From Chloroflexota bacterium (GTDB lineage: Bacteria; Chloroflexota; UBA6077; CF-72), in the NCBI GenBank assembly GCA_019247515.1, contig JAFAOS010000472.1, positions 1-57,742 on the forward strand: a stretch of DNA of 57,742 nucleotides, given 5' to 3'. The position numbers were made by a program, and so were the translations under genes. Positions 8,901-19,099 of the stretch are shown in pieces; position 1 is the first letter of the stretch, and each line of letters begins with the position of its first letter. Below the pieces are notes generated by a model that was not told the DNA's origin, searched no databases, and saw nothing but the letters and a program-made list of their open reading frames with translations.

Positions 8901-9287
8901 TCAGGCGGCCTGCGATTCGAGTAGCTCGCGTTCGCGGCGTCGCTCCTCGATCAGTCGCTTCGGGGGTCGACCACGGCGGGGTCGCTCCTCGAGCCAGTTG
9001 TAGTCCTCATATCGGCGGGTGACGACGTCAGTTTCATCGAGGAACAGTGGTCCGCCGCATCGGTCGCAGCGCAGGCGGCGCCAGTTGGCGATCTGGACGG
9101 CCTCGTTCTCGTCGCGGCCGGTTTGGCGGAAGAAGACGGGGCTGCCCGAAGGCCTGGCGCCCGTCAAAGACTGCTCACTCTCGATGGAACCTGACACGCT
9201 GCCGCACATGTAGCACTTCAGATCGGCCACGAAGAACGTGCGCCGCTGGGGTTTGACCCAGGTGTGGGCTTGCTCAGGAGAGGTCAT
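8901..9287 (-). CDS. Small zinc-ribbon protein with AT-hook-like tail
   Basis: A 128-residue protein with two CxxC knuckles: LKCYMCG near residue 25 and RCDRCGGPLFL near residue 75, about 50 residues apart, as in a zinc ribbon. The C-terminal part is strongly basic and holds RPRRGRPPKR, close to the RGRP core of AT-hook DNA-binding tails, followed by a charged helix. This suggests a nucleic-acid-binding protein. It is a paralogue of the divergent gene at 9442, which keeps the two knuckles but not the basic tail. Function unknown. Confidence 0.65.
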   Translation of the reverse strand: MTSPEQAHTWVKPQRRTFFVADLKCYMCGSVSGSIESEQSLTGARPSGSPVFFRQTGRDENEAVQIANWRRLRCDRCGGPLFLDETDVVTRRYEDYNWLEERPRRGRPPKRLIEERRRERELLESQAA

Positions 9288-9441
9288 GGAGGGCGGAAAG
9301 TCCTTTCGGCTAGGTCTAGAACATGTGGACGCGCGTGACTATTCCTGACTGGGGAGTTTTTGACCCGGTACCAAGGTCCGGGTGACAGTAGGGGAGATGC
9401 CTGACTGCCAGCCCCAGCTCAGAAGATCTACGGTTTCTGAA

Positions 9442-9666
9442 ATGTCCACGAAGCTGGTTGAGCGCGGTGCGCGCATTCGCCGCACGAAATGGGTCGAATT
9501 GTCGTGTATGTTGTGCGGCGAAGCGGTAGCCACCCTCGAAGGCGGGACCTTGTTGCGGCCGCGGACGGCCAACAGCGCTCGAGTGCTGGGTGCTCGCGTG
9601 GTGTGCGGTCGGTGTGGCGGCAGTCTGTCGCCCACGGACCAGGGTGAGCGAGTTCACTTCGTCTGA
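9442..9666 (+). CDS. Small zinc-ribbon protein, paralogue of 8901-9287
   Basis: A 74-residue protein from ATG 9442, with VELSCMLCGEAVATLE and VVCGRCGGSLSP, the same two-knuckle layout as the divergent neighbour (LKCYMCGSVSGSIE and RCDRCGGPL). ATG 9442 is chosen because a TACGGT -10 box (9429-9434) lies exactly 7 nt upstream, the leaderless spacing seen elsewhere in the window. In-frame GTG 9382 and ATG 9397 would add 15-20 residues. The N terminus is basic. No known family recognised; probably a zinc-stabilised nucleic-acid or protein-binding module. Confidence 0.6.
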   Translation: MSTKLVERGARIRRTKWVELSCMLCGEAVATLEGGTLLRPRTANSARVLGARVVCGRCGGSLSPTDQGERVHFV

Positions 9667-9670
9667 TCTC

Positions 9671-11020
9671 TTAGACGCCGCGGCGGCCAGGCTTGTTGCG
9701 GGCCGCCGACGGTTGGCGCGTTAACGCTTCAAGACTGCTCGGGCTTGCCGCCGGGCAGCGCTCGCATACACGCGCCGCGCACGTGGCCTTGAACAGCTGC
9801 AGCAGTCCCTGCTGCTGGCAGGCGCCTCGAAAACGGACGCCTGGCATGCCCAGCTGCGCGGCCATGTAGCGCACCACGCGATTGCGCGGTTCGCCAGGCA
9901 AGCGTTCGAACAGCGCCTCGGCCTCGGCCAGGCCCATGGCCGAGGCGAAGGGCACCAGCACATTGACGGCGATGATCTGTGCCCGGCCGCGGCCGATCCA
10001 CGGCGCGGCGCACGTCACCTGCCAGAGCTTCGGGCGGCGCACGGCGGCTGCCCGGCCCACGTGGTCCAGGACCTGGTCGGCCAGTCCGCGGCGGCGGCCG
10101 CCGCCCGCCGCGGTGCTCCAGCGCGCCGCGACTTCGGCCAGGCCGCGGCAGCGCACCTCGGGCGCGTTGGCGGCGCGCACCTGCGCCCTATCCCAGCTCG
10201 AGCGCTGCAGCGCCGGGCGAACACCCAGGCTCCGCTGCAGCGCTCGCCAGGCGTGTGCTTCGGGCAACGTGGCTTCGGCGAGCAGCCCGGCCGTGCCCAG
10301 CAGCAGACCGGCCAGGCCGACCGGCCCGCGATCGGCCATCACCGCTGCCGCGAGCGACCACGGCACCGCCTCCGCCAGTTGTCCGAACGGGCGCGTGTTG
10401 CGCTGAAAGCCCAGCGCCTCACACACGCCGCGCCACACCACCTGATCCGGCTCGACCACGCTCAGGTCGCCCTCGAAACGCGCCGCCCGCGCCCGGAACC
10501 GCTCGCGGCCGGCGGCCTCGACGATCTGCACCACCGACGCCGCCTCGCGCACGCACGGCGCGACCTCCCGCGCGCGCCGCGGCCAGGCATCGGCCAGCCC
10601 GGGCGTGCCTGGCGGGGCTGGCGGGCCTGGCAGCGGCTCGAGGCGGACCGTCGGCACGTGCTCGCCCAGGCCATCCAGGGCCAGCACGTCCGCCACCTGC
10701 ACCACGTGCAGCATCACGCCGGCATACGCCCGGTCTCGCGCATGGCGGTGGGCGGCCCAGCTGCTGGCCCGCACGTGCACCTCCACGTCGCCGCGAATCA
10801 GCGCCCCGCTCGCATCCGCCAGCACCGCCCCCACGAAGTCCGGCCCCGGCCCGCCCCAGCGCCGGCCGGGGAACACCACCCGCAGGTGGCGGCCACAACA
10901 ATCCACCAGGTAGCGGCCCGCATACGCGCGCAGCTCCCAGGTATCGGCAAGCTCGTCTTCTGAGAGCAGCGGCCGCGGCGCTGAGCCGCGCAATGGAAGA
11001 TGTGAGAGTGGTGTCCACAC
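9671..11020 (-). CDS. DUF2851 family protein
   Basis: A 449-residue protein. It matches the DUF2851 family by RRWGGPGPDFVGAVL, a GDVEVHVRASSW motif and a following HRHARDRAYAGVMLHVV, ending with GACQQQGLLQLF and a C-x4-C-x2-CP cluster. The family is widespread in Bacteroidota and Chloroflexota and has no established function. The N-terminal acidic GPDF and GDVEVH motifs resemble a nuclease fold, but that is only inference. Start is GTG 11020. It lies downstream of pheA on the same strand, separated by a 105-bp spacer made mostly of short repeats. Confidence 0.85.
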   Translation of the reverse strand: MWTPLSHLPLRGSAPRPLLSEDELADTWELRAYAGRYLVDCCGRHLRVVFPGRRWGGPGPDFVGAVLADASGALIRGDVEVHVRASSWAAHRHARDRAYAGVMLHVVQVADVLALDGLGEHVPTVRLEPLPGPPAPPGTPGLADAWPRRAREVAPCVREAASVVQIVEAAGRERFRARAARFEGDLSVVEPDQVVWRGVCEALGFQRNTRPFGQLAEAVPWSLAAAVMADRGPVGLAGLLLGTAGLLAEATLPEAHAWRALQRSLGVRPALQRSSWDRAQVRAANAPEVRCRGLAEVAARWSTAAGGGRRRGLADQVLDHVGRAAAVRRPKLWQVTCAAPWIGRGRAQIIAVNVLVPFASAMGLAEAEALFERLPGEPRNRVVRYMAAQLGMPGVRFRGACQQQGLLQLFKATCAARVCERCPAASPSSLEALTRQPSAARNKPGRRGV

Positions 11021-11039
11021 CCGCAGCTTGCGTCAGCAG

Positions 11040-11121
11040 GCGTCTCACGAAGCGTCACACGCGACGCGAAAAGCGTCTCACGCCGAAGAAAAAGCGTCTC
11101 GCGGACGTCACAAAAAAAGCG
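11040..11121. repeat. Degenerate short repeats AAGCGTCTCACG in the pheA-DUF2851 spacer
   Basis: GCGTCTCACG occurs at 11040-11049 and 11073-11082, GCGTCACACG at 11052-11061 and GCGTCTCGCG at 11094-11103, with a partial copy ending the tract. Spacing is 12, 21 and 21 bp, and copies are preceded by A runs that lengthen towards pheA. On the pheA/DUF2851 strand this reads as GTGAGACGCTT followed by T runs. It could be a processing or attenuation site between the two genes, a protein-binding array about two helical turns apart, or simple repeat drift. Confidence 0.6.
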
Positions 11122-11124
11122 TTG

Positions 11125-12237
11125 CTACTCGGCTGCCACCGGCCAGGAGCCGAGCACCTTCAAAAACACGGTGTGCTCCTCGGCTCTGGCCAGCGCCCGC
11201 CGCACGCGCTCCTCCGCAACGTGCCCGTCCAGCTCGATGAAGAACAGGTAGTCCCACGCCCGCCGCTTGGACGGGCGCGACTGGATGCTCGACAGGTTCA
11301 CCGCGTTGCTCGCAAATGCGTCGGCCAGATCGCGTAGCGCGCCCACCCGATCGCGAATCGAAAACACCACCGCCGTCTTGTCGCGGCCCGTTGCCGCTTC
11401 GCTGGCCGAGCGCGCGAGGACCAGGAAGCGCGTGACGTTGCCCGCGATGTCCTGGACATTGTCGGCCAGGACGTTGAGCCCGTACACGTCGCCCGCGATA
11501 CGCGGGCCGATCGCCGCCACCGTGCCCGTCGTGTCCTGGGCGGCTAACTCGGCGGCTTTGCCATTGCTCGTCGACGGCAGAACCGCCACCCCGGGCAAGT
11601 GCTCGGCCAGCCACAGCCGCGTCTGGCCAGCCGTCTGCGGGTGGCACAGCACGCGCTTGATCGTCTCCAGCGAGCTCGCCCGCGAGACCAGCGCGTGGGC
11701 GATCGGGATGCTCACCTCCGCGCAGATCTGCAGCGACGTGTCGACCAGCCGGTCCAGCACCTCGTTGACAGGACCTTCCGTCGAGTTCTCGAAGGCCACC
11801 AGCCCGTAGTCGGCCGCGCCTTTTTCGACGCTCGAGAAGACCTCGCTGTGCGTCTGGCAGGGCTCGAGCTCCGCGGCGCTGCCGAAGCGGTCGACCGCCG
11901 CCTGGTGGCCAAATGTGGCCATCGGTCCCAGGTGCGCCACGCGCGTCGGACGCTGCAGTGCGCGCGACGTGGACAGGATCTCGCGGTAGATGGTCGCCAG
12001 CGCGTGCTCGTCGAGCGGCCCGCGGGCTGACTGGACGTGCGCGAGCACCTCGGCCTCGCGATTGGGAACGAAGATCGGCGCGGAGTCGCCGCCATTCTTG
12101 GTCTGACCCACGCGCAGCGACAGCGCGGCCCGCTCCTGCAGCAGTTGGGCAAGCTGCTCGTCGAGCGCATCGATGCGCGCGCGCAGGTCGCCAAGGGACT
12201 CAGCACTGGTGGCAGGCTGGCGTTCGGGGCGACTCAC
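11125..12237 (-). CDS. pheA: Bifunctional chorismate mutase / prephenate dehydratase (P-protein)
   Basis: A 370-residue enzyme of phenylalanine synthesis. An AroQ-type chorismate mutase helix bundle is at residues about 15-95 (LRARIDALDEQLAQLLQERA, the catalytic Arg in LRVGQTK). Prephenate dehydratase follows (100-275) with HLGPMATFGHQAA, FENSTEGPVNEVLD and the catalytic NVTRFLVL. The C-terminal ACT domain (285-365) has GALRDLADAFA and the ESRP-type signature as IQSRPSKRRAWDYLFF, which senses phenylalanine in the family. Start is GTG 12237, 8 nt after a TAATGT box, so it may be leaderless; it diverges from ligA. Confidence 0.96.
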   Translation of the reverse strand: MSRPERQPATSAESLGDLRARIDALDEQLAQLLQERAALSLRVGQTKNGGDSAPIFVPNREAEVLAHVQSARGPLDEHALATIYREILSTSRALQRPTRVAHLGPMATFGHQAAVDRFGSAAELEPCQTHSEVFSSVEKGAADYGLVAFENSTEGPVNEVLDRLVDTSLQICAEVSIPIAHALVSRASSLETIKRVLCHPQTAGQTRLWLAEHLPGVAVLPSTSNGKAAELAAQDTTGTVAAIGPRIAGDVYGLNVLADNVQDIAGNVTRFLVLARSASEAATGRDKTAVVFSIRDRVGALRDLADAFASNAVNLSSIQSRPSKRRAWDYLFFIELDGHVAEERVRRALARAEEHTVFLKVLGSWPVAAE

Positions 12238-12245
12238 GGCACCTC

Positions 12246-14888
<2,643 letters not shown>

Positions 14889-14894
14889 CCCCGC

Positions 14895-15329
14895 TCAGGA
14901 GTCGGGTATTTCGAGCACCTGACCGATCTTCAGGCTATCGGGGTTTGGGATGTTGTTGGCGTCGATGATCTGCCAGGTGGTGAGGTGGTAGCTGGCGGCG
15001 ATGTCCTTGAGCTCGTCGCCAGGCTTGACCGTGTAGGTGCGACCCGTCGCGGGCATGGGTGACGCGACCGCCACTGGCGGCGTGGTGGCCGTCGGCTCCG
15101 GCGTCGCGGTGGCCGCGGCCAGCGTCGGCGGCGGCGCTAGATTGAGGGGCGCGGGCCTCGGGGCGACCAGCCGATCACCTGAATCGGGGTTGACGACCGA
15201 TGACGACGCGCCGAAATTGACTCCCTGCATCAGCGTCAGCGCCACCACGATCAGTGCTAGCGGCGCACACAACGCCAACCCCAGGACGAATCGCTCCGGG
15301 CCGGGCACTCGCGCTTGAGGAGTCTGCAT
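14895..15329 (-). CDS. Membrane-anchored LysM domain protein
   Basis: A 144-residue protein: a short cytosolic N terminus, one hydrophobic anchor (about residues 13-35), a Pro/Thr/Ala-rich linker (about 60-95) and one C-terminal LysM domain, YTVKPGDELKDIAASYH to LKIGQVLEIP. LysM binds N-acetylglucosamine-containing polymers such as peptidoglycan, so it probably faces the cell wall. It is convergent with tag (6 bp between stops) and divergent from the DUF402 gene. Function beyond wall binding is unknown. Confidence 0.88.
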   Translation of the reverse strand: MQTPQARVPGPERFVLGLALCAPLALIVVALTLMQGVNFGASSSVVNPDSGDRLVAPRPAPLNLAPPPTLAAATATPEPTATTPPVAVASPMPATGRTYTVKPGDELKDIAASYHLTTWQIIDANNIPNPDSLKIGQVLEIPDS

Positions 15330-15391
15330 GCGAGTCGCTCACTTACCGTCCATTTAGCAGCAAGCATGCCCTCAACTCCTGCTCAAGTGGG

Positions 15392-15397
15392 TAGGAT
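15392..15397 (+). promoter_or_regulatory. -10 box TAGGAT of the DUF402 gene
   Basis: TAGGAT ends 9 nt before GTG 15407. No SD lies between them, matching the leaderless pattern of rbsK, ligA and others in this window. Confidence 0.45.
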
Positions 15398-15406
15398 CAC
15401 TGGCAA

Positions 15407-15904
15407 GTGTTGGACCCCGGCAGCGCCGTCCACGTCCGCAAGTTGAAGCCTGGCGGCGCGTTCGACTACGGATGGGATGGCGTGGTCGTGCGCTGCGATG
15501 CCGCCGGCATCGTCCTGCGCGCCGAGTTCAACGTCGACGTGGTGGCGCGCGACTTCGCCACCTTTCGCCGAGGCGACGTCTTCGTCGAGTTCTACTACTT
15601 CGATCGCTGTTACAACGTCTTCCAGGTCAGCGAGCCTGACGGCACCTTGAAGGGTTGGTACGCCAACGTCGGCTTACCCGCGCAGCTCGACGACGACGCG
15701 CACCAGCTGCAGTACGTGGACCTCGCGCTGGATGTCTGGGCGCGGCCGAACGGCGAGTTCGTCGTCCTGGACCAGGCTGAGTTCGACACTTTGCTCGACG
15801 AGCACCCCAATCTGGCAGATGCGGCCAGGCGCGGCCGCCAGGCGCTGCTGGAGCTGGTGAGCGCGGGCCAACTGCCACGCTGGAACTCCGACGACCGGCC
15901 CTGA
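15407..15904 (+). CDS. DUF402 family protein (FomD-like)
   Basis: A 165-residue protein with the DUF402 core: DVFVEFYYFDRCYNVFQV, then GTLKGWYANVGLPA and a DLALDVWARPNGEFVVLDQAEF segment carrying the conserved acidic and Tyr residues. Relatives include FomD, a metal-dependent nucleotide-diphosphate hydrolase of fosfomycin synthesis, and a domain of ribonuclease-type nucleotide phosphatases, so hydrolysis of nucleoside di- or triphosphates is a reasonable guess. The GTG start follows TAGGAT by 9 nt. The stop shares TGATG with the ATG of the next gene. Confidence 0.85.
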   Translation: MLDPGSAVHVRKLKPGGAFDYGWDGVVVRCDAAGIVLRAEFNVDVVARDFATFRRGDVFVEFYYFDRCYNVFQVSEPDGTLKGWYANVGLPAQLDDDAHQLQYVDLALDVWARPNGEFVVLDQAEFDTLLDEHPNLADAARRGRQALLELVSAGQLPRWNSDDRP

Positions 15905-16673
15905 TGTCGCTGCTCCGCGGGCCACACGCTGGCCGTGGGGCGCCGCGCTTGGCACCTGCGTCGCGACGCTGGCGTACTGGCGGCGGGCGCTCACGCTCGA
16001 CGGCGCCATCGCCGCGGCCGGCGTTGGCGGCGTGACGTTCACGTGTGGCGGATTGCCCGCGGCGGGCGCTTTGCTGGCCTTTTTCTGCACCTCGAGCGCG
16101 CTCTCGCGTGTCGGCGAACGGCGGAAGCGCGGCTTGCCGCTGGCGCAGGCGAAGGGCTCGCGGCGTGACGCGTGGCAGGTGCTGGCCAATGGCGGCGTGG
16201 CGACGCTGTGCGCGGTCGCGGGTCAGCCGCAGGGCCTCGTCGGCGCGCTGGCCGCTGCCGGCGCCGACACCTGGGCGACCGAGCTCGGCCTGCTCTCGCG
16301 CAGTCCGCCGCGGCTCGTCACCAGCCTCCGCCGCGTGCCGGCCGGCACGTCGGGCGGCGTGACGCCCCTCGGCCTGCTTGCCTCCGTGGGTGGCGCCGTG
16401 GCTGTTGGGGCTGGCTACGCCGCCCTTGGTGGCGAGGCGAGCGCGTTGCGCAGGTCGCTCGTGGGCGGGCTGAGTGGCGCGCTGGTCGACTCGCTGCTCG
16501 GCGCCACACTGCAGGCCGAGTACTGGTGCGCGGGCTGCCAGTCCGCGACCGAAGACTCGCGGCATCCGCGATGCGGCTCGAGGACACGGCTGCGCCGTGG
16601 ATACCGATGGTTGAGCAACGACGCCGTCAATGCCCTGGCGACGCTCGTCGGCGCGGGCATTGCCCTGATCTGA
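15904..16673 (+). CDS. DUF92 (TIGR00297) membrane protein with an N-terminal frameshift
   Basis: The main frame encodes QVLANGGVATLCA, GADTWATELGLLS, GTSGGVTPLGLLAS and GALVDSLLGATLQ, diagnostic of DUF92 integral membrane proteins, one member of which has been linked to phytol or prenyl metabolism. The first canonical start in this frame is GTG 16032, but family similarity continues upstream to about 15935 (WGAALGTCVATLAYWRRALTL) where no start codon is available. ATG 15904, coupled to the previous gene through TGATG, opens another frame that would join after a one-base change near 15920. So the gene is either frameshifted or affected by an indel in the sequence. Confidence 0.75.
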
Positions 16674-16799
16674 ACGCCAGACACGGCGGGGCACGTCAGG
16701 GGAGGGAGGCTAACGTGCGCCGCCGCGTCGGCTGGGGGGAGAGTTTGTCTCTAATCTCCACCTTAGAACGTGCGCGCGGCGATGCATGTCACGAAGCCG

Positions 16800-17471
16800 C
16801 TACGACCCGTTCTCCGGGACCAAACGCTGGAGCGTTGCCGGCAAGCCGGCGAGGTCGGGCAGTTCGGCGGCACGCGGCAGGTCGCTCCGCTCGTCGAGGC
16901 GGTTGATCCACACCGCGGTCAGTCCCAGCTCGTGAGCGGGCGCGAGGTCGTGGAAAGGACTGGCCCCGACATGCACGTGCCTCGAGCGCTCGGCAGCCGT
17001 GGTCTCGAAGAACCGTCGCCAGTGAGCGTGGGCTGGCTTGTACGCGCCGGCTTCGGCGGCCGTGATCCGCAAGTCGATCGGGACGCCGATCTGCTCCATC
17101 GAAGCCTCCAGCAGGTTCGGGTCGGTATTGGACAGGATCGCCAGGCGCCAACCGCCGTCTCGCAGCATCCGCAGCGCGCCAGGAACTTCGGGGAAGGCCG
17201 GCCAGGTCGGCAGGGAGTCGGCAAGCGCGTAGGCGTCCGCGGCATCCAGCGGCAGGTCCTCGACGGCTGCCATCGCTCGCAACGTGCGGGCACCTACTTC
17301 CCGATATGTCAGCGAGCGGCCTTCCTGGACCAGCGGCTCGATCGTGTGATGGCGACGCAGCAGCCGCTCGACGTCGGCGTCCGGCCACAGCCGGCGGATC
17401 ACACGGCGGATGCCGCCGTACCAGTCGATCAGAGTCCCGTAGCAGTCGAAGGTCGCCCAGCGATCGGTCAC
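16800..17471 (-). CDS. HAD-superfamily hydrolase (haloacid dehalogenase type II-like)
   Basis: A 223-residue protein with HAD motif I DCYGTLID (nucleophile Asp9), motif II LSNTD, motif III Lys in AGAYKPAHAHW and motif IV HVGASPFHDLAPA. The cap insert and GLTAVWINR fit the 2-haloacid dehalogenase branch, but many members are general phosphatases or have unknown substrates. It is the last gene of a three-gene unit behind the cupredoxin and metallophosphoesterase genes, 10 bp from its neighbour. Start is GTG 17471. Confidence 0.88.
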   Translation of the reverse strand: MTDRWATFDCYGTLIDWYGGIRRVIRRLWPDADVERLLRRHHTIEPLVQEGRSLTYREVGARTLRAMAAVEDLPLDAADAYALADSLPTWPAFPEVPGALRMLRDGGWRLAILSNTDPNLLEASMEQIGVPIDLRITAAEAGAYKPAHAHWRRFFETTAAERSRHVHVGASPFHDLAPAHELGLTAVWINRLDERSDLPRAAELPDLAGLPATLQRLVPENGS

Positions 17472-17481
17472 GAAGCTATTT

Positions 17482-18465
17482 CTACGTCAGCTGACTGTCG
17501 ACGACTGCCGGCGCACCCGACTTCTGAACGAATGCGACCTCGCGGATACCGAGTGTTGACAGGAGTTGCTCAGACACGACCAGCAGTGGACCAGGCGCCG
17601 GTGCTGTACCGGGGGCTGGCTGCGGATAGGCTGTCCCCGCGGCCGTGTGGAACGTGACGTTCCCCTCCACCTTTTGCAACACCTGATGAACGTGTCCATT
17701 CAACACCGTCACCGAACCGAAGCGGCGCAGCTCTGTCAATGCCTGCTCCGCGTCGGTGGTCCCCCAGCCCCAGGTGGGATACAGCGCCCATAGTGGCACG
17801 TGCGCGTAGACCACGATCGGCGTGCTCGCACTGAGCGGAGCAAGGTCCGCCTTGAGCCAGTCTAGCTGGTCTTGACCAAGAACTCCAAACCCGCCAGCTT
17901 TCAGATTCCAAACGTTGATGAGGCCAACAAAGTGCACGCCGTTGTAGTCGAAGCTGCGCCATCCATTACCAGTGGTGCCTGCGCCGAAGCGGCTCAGGTA
18001 CGCCTGTCCGTTATCGACAAACGTGTCATGCTCGCCTGGTACATAGTACGCCTGGTCGATTTTGGCAGCTTTGACGATCTGGTCGACCGTATCGTACTGC
18101 GCGGGGGCCGACAAGTGGCTTACGTCGCCGGTGTGAAGAACGAAGGCGGGTCGGGTCTTCAGGCGGCCAATACTGTTGATAGCTTTTTGAAATGTGCCGG
18201 TTACATCCATATTGGGAACAGCCTTGAAACCGATGTGGCTGTCGCTCACCTGGACGAATGTAAAATCACCGGTCCCCTGACTACTGGCCTGCGGCAAGGT
18301 ACATGACGACAGCACGCCGCCGGCCAGTGTCCAGACGACGCCAGTGCCGGCCCACGCCATGCACTTGAGAAAGCCGCGACGGTCCACGCCGTCGGCGTGC
18401 TGCGCCACTTCGGGCGCCCTGTCCAGCGGGTTCGCGAGGTGGTGGCTGTCGTTGTTGCGGCTCAT
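17482..18465 (-). CDS. Tat-exported calcineurin-like metallophosphoesterase
   Basis: A 327-residue protein. The N terminus carries a twin-arginine signal, VDRRGFLKCMAW, then a hydrophobic stretch ending in LSSC, which may be a lipobox. Metal-binding motifs follow in order: DSHIG, LHTGDVSH, PGEHD, YAHVPLW and NGHVH. The third motif is GEHD instead of the common GNHD. The protein should hydrolyse phosphate mono- or diesters outside the membrane. AAGGA lies about 9 nt before ATG 18465. It sits 9 bp downstream of the cupredoxin gene, so the two exported proteins are probably made together. Confidence 0.9.
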   Translation of the reverse strand: MSRNNDSHHLANPLDRAPEVAQHADGVDRRGFLKCMAWAGTGVVWTLAGGVLSSCTLPQASSQGTGDFTFVQVSDSHIGFKAVPNMDVTGTFQKAINSIGRLKTRPAFVLHTGDVSHLSAPAQYDTVDQIVKAAKIDQAYYVPGEHDTFVDNGQAYLSRFGAGTTGNGWRSFDYNGVHFVGLINVWNLKAGGFGVLGQDQLDWLKADLAPLSASTPIVVYAHVPLWALYPTWGWGTTDAEQALTELRRFGSVTVLNGHVHQVLQKVEGNVTFHTAAGTAYPQPAPGTAPAPGPLLVVSEQLLSTLGIREVAFVQKSGAPAVVDSQLT

Positions 18466-18474
18466 GTGAATTCC

Positions 18475-18933
18475 TTACTGGACCGTCACACGGCCCGTCA
18501 TAAAGGGGTGGATGGAGCAAAAGTAGGTATAGGAGCCCGCCTGGCTAAACGTGAATGAGAAGGTATCGCCGGCCTCCAGGGCCTTGGACCCAAACGAGTT
18601 GTCCGAGGCGGTAACGGTGTGCTCGACATCGTCATTGTTTGTCCAGGTGACGACGGTACCCGCCGCCACTGTAATGTCCGCGGGAGTGAAGTTGAAGTTT
18701 TCGATGGTGAGCTGCGGACCACCGGGCGCGTTCGGGTCGGCGGTGACCAACGGCCGTGCTGGCGCAAGCGTGGACACGGCCGAGGGTGGCACGGGAGTTG
18801 GCAGGCCGGCGGTCGCGGCAATCGAGTTGCTGGGGGCGCAGGCGGCGAAGAGCGGCAGCAAACCAAACAGTGCGCTTCCGACGACAAGTGCGCGCCAGTG
18901 CGTGCGTCGGCGCAGGCGTCTCAACAGGTCCAT
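18475..18933 (-). CDS. Cupredoxin-fold copper lipoprotein
   Basis: A 152-residue protein with a basic N terminus, a hydrophobic signal ending in the lipobox FAAC, a Pro/Ala-rich linker and a plastocyanin-like domain from about residue 70. The type-1 copper ligands are all visible: His in VEHTVTA, then Cys, His and Met in YFCSIHPFM. It probably carries electrons or binds copper at the outer face of the membrane. ATG 18933 is chosen over a much longer upstream frame because it begins the signal peptide and has AAAGGA upstream. It is the first gene of the cupredoxin-phosphoesterase-HAD unit. Confidence 0.9.
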   Translation of the reverse strand: MDLLRRLRRRTHWRALVVGSALFGLLPLFAACAPSNSIAATAGLPTPVPPSAVSTLAPARPLVTADPNAPGGPQLTIENFNFTPADITVAAGTVVTWTNNDDVEHTVTASDNSFGSKALEAGDTFSFTFSQAGSYTYFCSIHPFMTGRVTVQ

Positions 18934-19099
18934 GAACGGATGTCCTTTGCAGATGATGCTCGCGGCGAAGTCCAGGTCGGCTCCGCTTTCACTCGTAGAT
19001 ACACCAGCAAGACGACACCGGATGGGTACAGTTGTAGAGAGCGCCCAACCCCTCGGGATGACAATCTGTATCGCGGCCGGCGGTGTAGTCGTTCTGGTC

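Noticed and set aside
11030-11124. Possible small CRISPR array
   Set aside because: Units are about 10-12 bp, imperfect and 12-21 bp apart, without true spacers or cas genes.
11028-11240. Histone-tail-like peptide with repeated KAS/HAS units on the + strand
   Set aside because: Its repeats come from the GCGTCTCACG spacer repeats, it then runs antisense into pheA, and no start signal is present.
9979-11337. 452-codon Arg/Pro-rich frame on the + strand
   Set aside because: Low-complexity translation typical of the opposite strand of a GC-rich gene; DUF2851 and the end of pheA lie there on the minus strand.
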